From assembly GCF_030285625.1 (NCBI RefSeq), contig NZ_CP127294.1:1684001-1748000 (forward strand): DNA of 64,000 nt. Direction: 5' to 3'. Below are positions 25,708 through 33,450 of the stretch, one piece after another (the stretch's first letter is position 1; each line of letters starts with the position of its first letter). Origin of the DNA: Amycolatopsis sp. 2-15. Lineage in GTDB: Bacteria; Actinomycetota; Actinomycetes; Mycobacteriales; Pseudonocardiaceae. Position numbers and translations under genes: made by a program. Below the pieces are notes generated by a model. The model saw only the letters and a list, made by a program, of their open reading frames with translations, ran no database searches and was not told the DNA's origin.

Positions 25708-26610
25708 TCAGGAGGCCCGGCGCAGCGCCCAGGTGCGCACCAGCCCGGCCGTCACGCCCGCCAGCACGATCACCGCGAGCAGCATCGGCAGCTGGACGTC
25801 GGACGCGCCGCCGGAGGTCGCCAGCGACTCCGCGTTGCCGGCGTTGCGCACGTCCGGGCCCTGGCTCTGCGTGTCCTGGCCGCCGGTCACGGGCGCGGCC
25901 GAGCCGGGCAGCGTGCCGTTGGCCGGGTAGCGGATGCCGGGGGCCACGGCGGTGCCGGGCGTCGCGGTCGGGATGCCGTTGTAGTCGCGCTGCGGGGCGG
26001 TGCCCGTGGACCCGGGGATCAGGTTCGCGAGCGGCCCGCCTTCCGAGCCCGACGAGGTCGAGGGCGAGGTCGACGACGAGCTGCTGCTCGGCGGCGTCGA
26101 CGAAGACGTCGGTGGCGTGTAGTGCGTGGCCAGCGTGGTCAGGCCGCAGTTCGACGTGACCGAGGTGGTGATCGCGTCGAGGACCTGCTTCTTCGTGTCG
26201 GCGCTCCAGCCGAGCGCGGCGTTGCCCTGCAGCGCCTGGTTGACGGCGCTGCCGATGGCCTTGCCGTCGATGGTGCCGCCCGACGAGCTGGGCACGGTGC
26301 CGACCGTGAGCGTCTTCGCGGACAGCGCGTTGGCCACGCCGTTGGGGTCCACACCGTTGAGCGGGATGAGCCACAACAGCGACTGCTGCTTCGCCGCCGC
26401 GGCCTGCTTCGCGAGCGCGCTGACGGACGAGCCCGGCAACGCGACCGTGTCGCCCATGCTGCCGCTGACCGAGCCCGTGCACTGGTTGGCCAGGGTCGTG
26501 GCCGCCGAAGCGGTGCCCGAGCCGAGGAACGCTCCGCCGGTCACCAGGGCCGCCAGCGCGGTGACGCTGAGTACGCCCCGAGTTCTCAGCCAGGTGGGGT
26601 TCTTCGGCAC
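25708..26610 (-). CDS. Surface protein with signal peptide and C-terminal anchor
   Basis: 300 residues from the GTG at 26610, which has GGAGGA eight bases upstream. A signal peptide (about 1-38) ends ASA. The mature N-terminus has two Cys-containing stretches (NQCTGSV, SNCGLTTL), then a Ser/Pro/Thr-rich wall-spanning linker with DYNGIPTATPG and SLATSGG, then a transmembrane helix and a short basic tail (LVRTWALRR). The overall plan fits a cell-wall protein anchored in the membrane. It is the first of three similar neighbours (with 26695-27636 and 27765-28619). Confidence 0.72.
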   Translation of the reverse strand: MPKNPTWLRTRGVLSVTALAALVTGGAFLGSGTASAATTLANQCTGSVSGSMGDTVALPGSSVSALAKQAAAAKQQSLLWLIPLNGVDPNGVANALSAKTLTVGTVPSSSGGTIDGKAIGSAVNQALQGNAALGWSADTKKQVLDAITTSVTSNCGLTTLATHYTPPTSSSTPPSSSSSSTSPSTSSGSEGGPLANLIPGSTGTAPQRDYNGIPTATPGTAVAPGIRYPANGTLPGSAAPVTGGQDTQSQGPDVRNAGNAESLATSGGASDVQLPMLLAVIVLAGVTAGLVRTWALRRAS

Positions 26611-26694
26611 GAGCGGTGTCCTCCAGGATCTGCGGGCGTCGACCATCGCGACAGGTAAACGAGCGGGACCCCGAAAAGATACTGGTGAGTCGGC

Positions 26695-27636
26695 CTAGCT
26701 CGCAGCGGCCATTCGGCGGAGCACCCAGGTCCGAACCAGGCCCGCACTGACTCCGGAGAGTGCAAGAACTGCCACCAGCACGGGCCAGTCCAACCCGTTC
26801 GTGTGGTTGTCTCCAGTGGGCGGTAACGCCTGCGCCTCGCCCGCGTTCTGAACGCTCGCGTTGCCGCCGGCCGACGGCTGACCCGGGTTCGAGAGGCCGT
26901 ACTGCGGCGCGTACCCGGGAATCTGGCTCCCGTAGCGCAGGGCCGGCGACGGGGAGAACAGCCCGGCCATCGCCATCGGGATGTCGCTGTAGTCGCGCAT
27001 CGGCGAGTAGCCGGTGCTGAACGGCAGGTTCGAGAAGTTCGAGAAGCCCGGGAACAGCGACGCGAGCGCGCCGCCACCGCCCGAGAGCGGCAGCAAAGGG
27101 CTGTTCACCGGCGGGATCGGCGTCTGTCCGGCGGGAGTGCCACCCTGCGGCGCGCCGGGACCGGTCGCCGGCGGCTGCTGCGGGCTGCCGGGGTTCTGCT
27201 GCGCGGGCGCCCCGCCGGCCAGCGCGCGCTGCGTGGAGTCGACGCCCTGCTGCAGCGTGTTCGTGGTTCCCGAGACGGTCTTGTTCAGCGCCCCGGCGGC
27301 CGGTGCGCCGACCACGGGCACCGGCGCGACGACGGTGTCGACCACGTTCACGGTGACCTTGCAGACGGTGCCGAGCAGCGCGTTCACGGTTCCGGTCAGC
27401 ACGCCGGACACCTGGCCGACCACGCCGAGGTCGAGCGGGATCCCCAGCAACGGCGTCGTCGCCTTGACCTTGTCACCCGGCTTCGCGGTGATCGTGGACC
27501 CGCATGGCGTGGTCAGCGTCTCCGGATCCGACACAGCGGACGCCGTACTCGGCGCCGCGAGCGCGGCCGAACCGGCCAGTACGAAGGCGGCAGCTCCCAC
27601 CGCGGTGGCCCTGCGTGTGCGGTGCTGCCTGGCCAT
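26695..27636 (-). CDS. Surface protein with LPPTG-like motif and C-terminal anchor
   Basis: 313 residues from the ATG at 27636, preceded by GGAGGG. Signal peptide to about residue 35 (ASA). The next part contains two Cys and a V/T/P/A-rich chain with RDYSDIPMAMAGLF, related to the DYNGIP segment of the neighbour downstream. Towards the end, ALPPTGDN looks like a sortase LPxTG motif, followed by a membrane helix and basic tail (LVRTWVLRR), the standard sortase-substrate layout. Whether a sortase processes it is unknown; none is in the window. Paralogous to the flanking two genes. Confidence 0.75.
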   Translation of the reverse strand: MARQHRTRRATAVGAAAFVLAGSAALAAPSTASAVSDPETLTTPCGSTITAKPGDKVKATTPLLGIPLDLGVVGQVSGVLTGTVNALLGTVCKVTVNVVDTVVAPVPVVGAPAAGALNKTVSGTTNTLQQGVDSTQRALAGGAPAQQNPGSPQQPPATGPGAPQGGTPAGQTPIPPVNSPLLPLSGGGGALASLFPGFSNFSNLPFSTGYSPMRDYSDIPMAMAGLFSPSPALRYGSQIPGYAPQYGLSNPGQPSAGGNASVQNAGEAQALPPTGDNHTNGLDWPVLVAVLALSGVSAGLVRTWVLRRMAAAS

Positions 27637-27764
27637 CGAGCCCTCCGCCGCGTCCGGTCCGAACCTGTCTCCCCTGGACAACGACGGTAACGGGAACGAG
27701 TGACGCCCGCTCAGCCACCGATGTCAGGCATTCGGGTGGAAGCGGGCGTCACCGCGGGTGTCGA

Positions 27765-28619
27765 TCAGGCGGTCTTGCGGCGCAGCCACGCCCGCACGAG
27801 CGCCGCCGCGACGAGGGCCAGCGCGAGCACCGCGATGAGCATCGGCAGCTTCGCCGGCGGCGTCACGGCCGGCAGCGCTTCGGCGGTGCCCGACTTCTTC
27901 GCGTCGACGGTCGGGACCTGGTCCGCGGGCAGCTGGCCCGGGATGACCTGCGTGATCACCGGCGGCGCCTGCACCAGCCCGGACGGCAGCATGGCGGCGT
28001 TGGTGAAGATGCCCGCGATGGAGTCGATTCCGGACAGGTCGCCAGCGCCGGTGATCACCGGGTCGAGGCTGCTCCCGGGACCGCCGGGCTGTCCCGGTCC
28101 GCCGGGGCCACCGGGTCCACCCGGCGGGATGCCGGGAGGCGTCCCGGGCGGGTTGTCGTCCGGCGGGTTGTCGGTGGGCGGGTTGTCGGTGGGCGGCACG
28201 ACCGGCGCGGTCACGCCGCCGACCAGGCTCTGCGTGGCGTTGCCGACACCGTTGGCCGTGTTCTGCGCGAGCGGGCAGACGGCGTTGGTCGCCGCGTCAC
28301 CGACCACCGGCACCTCGCCGACACCGAGGCCGCGCACCACGTCGCCCACCGGGAGCGTCAAGAGCGGGTTGCTCCCGTCCGACTGCTCGGCCTTCGAGTC
28401 GAGGCCGACGGTGAGACGGTTGGGGGCGTTGAGCGGCGCGCCCGCGTCGAGCGACAGGCCGTTGCCGGACTTGCCGTTCTGCAGCGTCGCCGAGCAGTCG
28501 CCGTTGAGCGTGGGGCTCGGATCCGCGGAAGCCGTGGCGGGGAGCGCGAGCGCGGCCGAGAGAACCGGCAGCGCGGCGGCGATCCCCAACGTGGTGATCC
28601 GGGCGGCGTGCTTCCCCAT
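27765..28619 (-). CDS. Surface protein with C-terminal anchor, third of the trio
   Basis: 284 residues. Signal peptide (1-32, ASA). The mature part has GDCSATLQNG, then a Leu/Val/Gly/Pro-rich segment with a Pro-Gly tandem (about residues 150-180), and ends with a membrane helix and a basic tail (AALVRAWLRRKT). Two Cys lie in positions comparable with those of the two downstream neighbours, so the three look like old duplications. No LPxTG is present. It is divergent from the endonuclease IV gene. Confidence 0.7.
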   Translation of the reverse strand: MGKHAARITTLGIAAALPVLSAALALPATASADPSPTLNGDCSATLQNGKSGNGLSLDAGAPLNAPNRLTVGLDSKAEQSDGSNPLLTLPVGDVVRGLGVGEVPVVGDAATNAVCPLAQNTANGVGNATQSLVGGVTAPVVPPTDNPPTDNPPDDNPPGTPPGIPPGGPGGPGGPGQPGGPGSSLDPVITGAGDLSGIDSIAGIFTNAAMLPSGLVQAPPVITQVIPGQLPADQVPTVDAKKSGTAEALPAVTPPAKLPMLIAVLALALVAAALVRAWLRRKTA

Positions 28620-28731
28620 GCAAAACCCCTCCGTCGGCCCCGAACTGGATCACGGAACGCGCTCACGGTACTCCACGAGCGTCACCAACTGGGGCGTCAG
28701 GTGCGGATTCACCCGGGGGTAGCGTGCTGGC

Positions 28732-29505
28732 ATGCAGATTGGCGCCCATGTCCGCGACGACGATCCGCTGGCCGCTGTCGCCGAGCGAGAAGCCGACGTC
28801 GTCCAGTTCTTCCTGTCCGACCCGCAGGGGTGGAAGGCTCCGAAACCGCACCCGTTCGGGGACGCGATCAAGGAGTCGCCGGTCGAGGTGTTCATCCACG
28901 CGCCGTACCTGATCAACGTCGCGTCGCTGAACAACCGCATCCGCATCCCGTCGCGCAAGAACGTCGCGCAGCACGCCACCGGCGCCGCCGCGATCGGCGC
29001 GAAGGGACTCATCGTGCACGGCGGCCACGTGGGCGCCGGCGACGACGTGGCCGAGGGCCTGGCCAACTGGCGCAAGCTCTTCGAACGCGAAGCGGACAAG
29101 GGCGGCTTCGCCGTGCCGATCCTCATCGAGAACACCGCGGGTGGCGAGAACGCGATGACCCGCGAGCTCGACGTGATCGCGCGCCTGTGGGACGAGGTCG
29201 GCGAGTTCGGCGCCGGGTTCTGCCTCGACACCTGCCACGCCTACGCCGCGGGCTGGGAGCTGGCCGACGCCGTCGAGAAGGTCAAGGCCATCACCGGCCG
29301 CATCGACCTGGTGCACCTCAACAACTCGCGCGACGAGTTCGGCTCCAACCGCGACCGCCACGCCAACGTCGTCGGCGGCGAGGGGACCATCGACCCCGAG
29401 CTGCTCGCCGACGTCGTCCGCAAGGCGGGCGCGCCCGTCGTCGTGGAGACGCCGAGCGAGGGCCAGGCGGCCGACATCGCCTACCTGCGCAAGCAGACCG
29501 CCTAG
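28732..29505 (+). CDS. nfo: Endonuclease IV (AP endonuclease)
   Basis: 257 residues. It cleaves the backbone 5' to abasic sites in base-excision repair. The TIM-barrel metal ligands are seen in order: IGAHV, HAPYLIN, VHGGHVG, ILIENTAGG, GFCLDTCHAYAAG, LVHLNNSRDEFGSNRDRHANV and VVETPSE, matching the Nfo signature including the three-zinc site. It converges on the GT87 gene, their stop codons overlapping. It is an insertion relative to the mycobacterial order. Confidence 0.93.
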   Translation: MQIGAHVRDDDPLAAVAEREADVVQFFLSDPQGWKAPKPHPFGDAIKESPVEVFIHAPYLINVASLNNRIRIPSRKNVAQHATGAAAIGAKGLIVHGGHVGAGDDVAEGLANWRKLFEREADKGGFAVPILIENTAGGENAMTRELDVIARLWDEVGEFGAGFCLDTCHAYAAGWELADAVEKVKAITGRIDLVHLNNSRDEFGSNRDRHANVVGGEGTIDPELLADVVRKAGAPVVVETPSEGQAADIAYLRKQTA

Positions 29506-31094
29506 GACTCGGGCGCGGGAGGCGCCGGGGGCACCGGGGGCACTGTCGGCACAGCCTGGCGGTGCTTCCCGAAGCCCGGGAACGTCACGCGGTCACGCGC
29601 TCGTTCCAGCACACCGCCCGCCGGGTCGTCGTCGCCGGCGAGCCGGATGAGGTCCGTGCGCGGCCGGTAGATCTCGCGGATCACCAGCACGCAGATGCCC
29701 ACCACGGCGAGGTCGCGCACCACGACCGTGCCGAGGAACCAGCCCTCCGGCAGTCCCTTGTGGTCGATGCCGAGGTAGTAGAACATCCGCGGCGCCCACA
29801 CCAGCGCGTCGATCACCATCCAGCTCAGCAGCAGCCGCCAGCGCGGGATCGCGAGCACCGCCAGCGGCACGAGCCACAGCGAGTACTGCGGGCTCCACAC
29901 CTTGTTGGTCAGCAGGAACGCCGCCACCACGAGGAACGCGAGCTGCCCCAGCCGCGGCCGTCGCGGCGCGGTGAGGGCGACGTAGGCGATGCCGGCGCAG
30001 CAGAGCAGGAACAGCACGGCGATCACGGTGTTGAGGATCGCCGGCGTCTGTCCTTTTTGGAGCACGCCGTCGAATCCCGTCCACCCCGTGGTGTAGGAGA
30101 TGACGTTGTAGATCGAGTCGGGATCCATCGGCCGCAACGTGTTGAGCCGGAAGAACTCCCACCACCCGCGCGTGGCCACGAGGATGAACGGCACGTTCAC
30201 GATCAGCCAGGTCAGCACGGTGAACGCCGCGGTTCTGCCCCACGTGCGCAGCTTCCCGGCGCGTAGGCAGAGCACGAACAACACCCCGAGCAACAGCAAC
30301 GGGTACAGCTTCGCCGCGGCGCCGAGCCCCAGCAGCACGCCGGCGATCTCCGGCCGTTTTCGCGACCACGCGAGGATTCCGGCCGCGGTACACGCCGTGG
30401 CGATGGCGTCGAAGTTCGTGAACGCCTGCACCAGCACCAGCGGCGAGATCGCCACCAGCACCGCGTCCCACGGCCGGCGTTTCATCGTGCGCCCGGTCGC
30501 CCAAACAGTGATCAGCCACGCGAGCGAGAGCCAGAACGCGGAGATGTTGAAGTAGATCGCCACCGGCAGCGCGCTGGGGAGCCAGCCGGAGTTCGCGACC
30601 GAGAGCCACCCCGCCGCGAGCTTCGCGTTGATCCACTGGAACAGGCCCGTGACCACGGGGTATTCCATGTAACGGGTCTGGTTCTGCGCCGTCTGCGTGT
30701 CCTCCTGCCAGGACGAGACGTACGGGAAGGTCTTCGGGTCGTTGAGCCGCTCGGAGCTGTAGAGCGGCACGATGTCCGAGTAGCACATCGCGACGAATGG
30801 GCGGCCCGCCCGCCAGTCGAGCTGGCTGGCGCCGCTGGAGTCCTGGTACTGCTGGATGCAGGACGCCTTGCCGAACCAGCACAGCACCAGCGCGAGGACC
30901 GCCAGGCCCAGCCCGACGCGCTGCGGTGACCAGAACCAGTGCCGGCCCACGGCCGCGTGCTCGCCGAGCGGACCGCCGATCGGTCTGGTCGCCGCGGAGG
31001 CCAGCGGGTCGTTCCAGCTCGGCACGATCCGCTCCGCTGGCGTCAGCGTGCGGGGAGCCGCGTCCGGCTCTTCGGCGGTGGCTTGGTCGGGCAC
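29502..31094 (-). CDS. GT87-family glycosyltransferase (Rv0051-like)
   Basis: 530 residues, a polytopic GT-C enzyme of the GT87/DUF2029 type. A cytosolic N-terminus is followed by about ten hydrophobic segments. The first extracytoplasmic loop (CYSDIVPLYSSERLNDPKTFPY) holds the acidic residues typical of GT-C catalytic loops, and GAAAKLYPLLLLGVLFV and TNKVWSPQYSLWLVPL are family hallmarks. Relatives use polyprenyl-phospho-mannose in lipoglycan or wall-glycan synthesis. In mycobacteria the equivalent gene stands beside ponA1, as here. Exact acceptor unknown. Confidence 0.82.
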   Translation of the reverse strand: MPDQATAEEPDAAPRTLTPAERIVPSWNDPLASAATRPIGGPLGEHAAVGRHWFWSPQRVGLGLAVLALVLCWFGKASCIQQYQDSSGASQLDWRAGRPFVAMCYSDIVPLYSSERLNDPKTFPYVSSWQEDTQTAQNQTRYMEYPVVTGLFQWINAKLAAGWLSVANSGWLPSALPVAIYFNISAFWLSLAWLITVWATGRTMKRRPWDAVLVAISPLVLVQAFTNFDAIATACTAAGILAWSRKRPEIAGVLLGLGAAAKLYPLLLLGVLFVLCLRAGKLRTWGRTAAFTVLTWLIVNVPFILVATRGWWEFFRLNTLRPMDPDSIYNVISYTTGWTGFDGVLQKGQTPAILNTVIAVLFLLCCAGIAYVALTAPRRPRLGQLAFLVVAAFLLTNKVWSPQYSLWLVPLAVLAIPRWRLLLSWMVIDALVWAPRMFYYLGIDHKGLPEGWFLGTVVVRDLAVVGICVLVIREIYRPRTDLIRLAGDDDPAGGVLERARDRVTFPGFGKHRQAVPTVPPVPPAPPAPES

Positions 31095-31130
31095 GTCGCG
31101 GATGCTATCTGCCCCCAGGTCAGGCGCCGG

Positions 31131-32198
31131 TCATTTAGGGTCGGAGTAGAACCCGGCAAGCACCTCGAAAGCCCCACCGAGGGCCACGGCTTCCTCGCCG
31201 AGGTCGCTCAGCTCCACGTCGATGCGCTGCCAGTGCGGCACCGGCAGCAGCTCGCGCAGCTGCGCCGACACCGTGTCCCGGTAGACCTCGGGCGCCGCGC
31301 GGATCGTGCGGCCGAACAACACGATCCGCTCCAGGTCCAGGACCTGCACGAGGTCGGCGAGGCCGATCCCGAGCAGGCGCGCGGCCTCGGCCGGCGTGGC
31401 GGCCGAGCGATGCATGATCTCGACGCAACCGCGCCGTCCGCAGGCGCAGCGCGGGCCGTCGTAGGCGATCGTGGTGTGGCCGAACTCACCGGCGTTGGTG
31501 CGCGGGCCGCGGTAGACGTTCCCGTCGACCAGCAACCCGACGCCGATGCCGGTACCCACGAGCACCACGGCAGTCGCGGTCTCCGGCGTGTCGGGCCACG
31601 TGTGGGCGACCGCGGCGGAGTTCGTGTTCTTGTCGAGCGTCACGGGCAGTCCCGTGCGCTCGGCGAGGAGGTCGCGAAGGGGCACGTCGTGCCAGCCCGG
31701 CATGTTCGTGGCGTCGCGGACGCGGCCTTCGCGGTGGTCGAGCGGTCCCACCGCGCCGACGCCCAGGCCCAGCACCCGCGCCGGGTCGACGTCGGTGAGC
31801 AGCTTGCGCGTCGCATCCACCACGGCGGTCACGGCCTGTTCAGGCGTGAAGCCGACGGGCAGCGGACCTTCCACGGTGGCCTCGACCTCGCCGGACAGGC
31901 CCGTGCGCAGCACGAGGAACCCGTCGCGGTCCAGCTGCGCGCCGAGGGCGCACTTCGCCGAGGGCCGGATCCGCAGCTGCGTGCGCGGCTTGCCGACGCC
32001 GGCCGCGGCCTGCCGCTCGACATCGAGCAGTTGCGTCTCGAGCAGCTCGGCGACGATCTTCGACACCGCCTGCTGCGTCAGCCCCGTGCGCTCGGCCAGC
32101 TCCACGCGGCTGAGCCCGCCCGCGCGCAGGATGTGACCGAGCAGCAGCGCTCTGTTGTAGCGGCGCAGCCCGCGCAGGTTGACCCCGGTTTCCGCCAT
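31131..32198 (-). CDS. ROK-family transcriptional regulator
   Basis: 355 residues. An N-terminal winged helix (about 10-70, LSRVELAERTGLTQQAVSKIVAELL) is joined to an ROK domain with LDKNTNSAAVAH, LVGTGIGVGLLVDG and the zinc-binding motif CACGRRGC(V)E near residue 250. After that motif the chain is shorter than in many relatives. Such proteins repress sugar genes and respond to sugars or sugar phosphates. It is divergent from the Gfo/Idh/MocA gene across 57 bp containing an inverted repeat, the likely shared operator. Confidence 0.87.
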   Translation of the reverse strand: MAETGVNLRGLRRYNRALLLGHILRAGGLSRVELAERTGLTQQAVSKIVAELLETQLLDVERQAAAGVGKPRTQLRIRPSAKCALGAQLDRDGFLVLRTGLSGEVEATVEGPLPVGFTPEQAVTAVVDATRKLLTDVDPARVLGLGVGAVGPLDHREGRVRDATNMPGWHDVPLRDLLAERTGLPVTLDKNTNSAAVAHTWPDTPETATAVVLVGTGIGVGLLVDGNVYRGPRTNAGEFGHTTIAYDGPRCACGRRGCVEIMHRSAATPAEAARLLGIGLADLVQVLDLERIVLFGRTIRAAPEVYRDTVSAQLRELLPVPHWQRIDVELSDLGEEAVALGGAFEVLAGFYSDPK

Positions 32199-32231
32199 CC
32201 GGAGATCCTCCCGAAGAACTGGCTAGTTACG

Positions 32232-32242
32232 CAACAGTGTTG
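32232..32242. promoter_or_regulatory. Palindrome between ROK and oxidoreductase genes
   Basis: CAACA-G-TGTTG in the 57-bp divergent gap. Symmetry and location fit an operator for the adjacent ROK regulator controlling both genes. Confidence 0.5.
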
Positions 32243-32255
32243 TTTAATAGGTGGC

Positions 32256-33320
32256 ATGGCTGATGACTTGCGAGTCGGCATTTTCGGTTACGGCATCGGC
32301 GGCCGCGTTTTCCACGCGCCGCTGGTGGCTTCGACGCCGGGCCTGGTGCCCACGGCGATCGTGACGGCGAACCCGGAACGCGCCGGTCAGGCCCGTGCGG
32401 AGTACCCCGGCACCGAGATCGTGCCCGACGCCGACGCGTTGTTCGCCCAGGCGGGTGACCTCGACCTCGTCGTGGTGAGCACCCCGAACCGTACCCACGT
32501 GCCGCTCGCGCTGCGCGCCATCGAGCTCGGCCTGCCCGTGGTCGTGGACAAGCCGTTCGCGCCAACCGCGGACGAGGCCGAGCAGGTCGTGGCGGCGGCG
32601 AAGGCCAAGGGCGTCGGCCTCACCGTCTTCCAGAACCGCCGCTGGGACTCCGACTTCCTCACCGTGCGCAAGGTGATCGAGTCCGGCCGCCTCGGCGACG
32701 TGTTCCGCTTCGAGTCCCGCTACGACCGCTGGGTGCCGAAGATCAAGGACAACTGGCGCGAGTTCGGCGACCCCGCCGAGGCCGGCGGCCTGCTCTACGA
32801 CCTCGGCGCGCACATCGTCGACCAGGCGCTGCAGCTGTTCGGCCCGGTCACGCAGGTCTACGCGGAGGTCGACCGCCGCCGCGCCGGCGTGCAGGTCGAC
32901 GACGACGTGTTCGTCGCGTTGCACCACGCCAACGGCGTGCGCTCGCACCTGTGGGCCTCCGCCTTGGCCGCCACGCGCAACCCGCGCTTCCGCGTGCTCG
33001 GCGACCGCGCCGCCTTCACCAAGTACGGCCTCGACGTGCAGGAACCCCAGATCAAGGACGGCCTGCGCCCCGGCGACGAGCGCTGGGGCGTCGAGCCCGA
33101 GGCCGACGCCGGCACCCTCGGCGTCGACGACGGCACCGACCACACCGAAACCGTGCCCACCGAGGTCGGCCGCTACGAGGACTTCTACGCCCAGGTGCGC
33201 GACGCGTTGCGCGGCGAAGCGGCGTTCCCCGTGGACCCGGCCGGTTCCGTGGCCGCGCTGCGCGTGATCGAAGCCGCCCACCGCTCCGGAGCCGAGGGCC
33301 GCGTCATCACGCTCGACTAG
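32256..33320 (+). CDS. Gfo/Idh/MocA-family oxidoreductase
   Basis: 354 residues from the ATG at 32256 with AGGTGG upstream. The N-terminal Rossmann fold starts GIFGYGIGGRVFHAPL (G-x-G-x-x-G variant) and has the EKP-like motif as VVDKPFA (about residue 100), then the C-terminal domain with GGLLYDLGAHIVDQALQLFG. It resembles dehydrogenases for inositol, sugars or sugar acids using NAD(P). The divergent ROK regulator points to a sugar-derived substrate. Specificity cannot be assigned. A strong terminator follows. Confidence 0.88.
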   Translation: MADDLRVGIFGYGIGGRVFHAPLVASTPGLVPTAIVTANPERAGQARAEYPGTEIVPDADALFAQAGDLDLVVVSTPNRTHVPLALRAIELGLPVVVDKPFAPTADEAEQVVAAAKAKGVGLTVFQNRRWDSDFLTVRKVIESGRLGDVFRFESRYDRWVPKIKDNWREFGDPAEAGGLLYDLGAHIVDQALQLFGPVTQVYAEVDRRRAGVQVDDDVFVALHHANGVRSHLWASALAATRNPRFRVLGDRAAFTKYGLDVQEPQIKDGLRPGDERWGVEPEADAGTLGVDDGTDHTETVPTEVGRYEDFYAQVRDALRGEAAFPVDPAGSVAALRVIEAAHRSGAEGRVITLD

Positions 33321-33388
33321 CTTGCCGCGAGCTCGGCAACCCCCAGTGCCGAGCTCGCGGCCTCCCCCGCTTTTCCTTTGCGGGCGCG

Positions 33389-33433
33389 AAAAAGGCTCCC
33401 CCCGTCCGGAAACCCGGCTGGGGGAGCCTTTTT
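33389..33433. terminator. Bidirectional terminator
   Basis: Arms AAAAAGGCTCCCCC and GGGGGAGCCTTTTT with a 17-base loop, between the convergent oxidoreductase and PBP genes. Confidence 0.88.
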
Positions 33434-33450
33434 CTCTTGCGACTCCCTGG

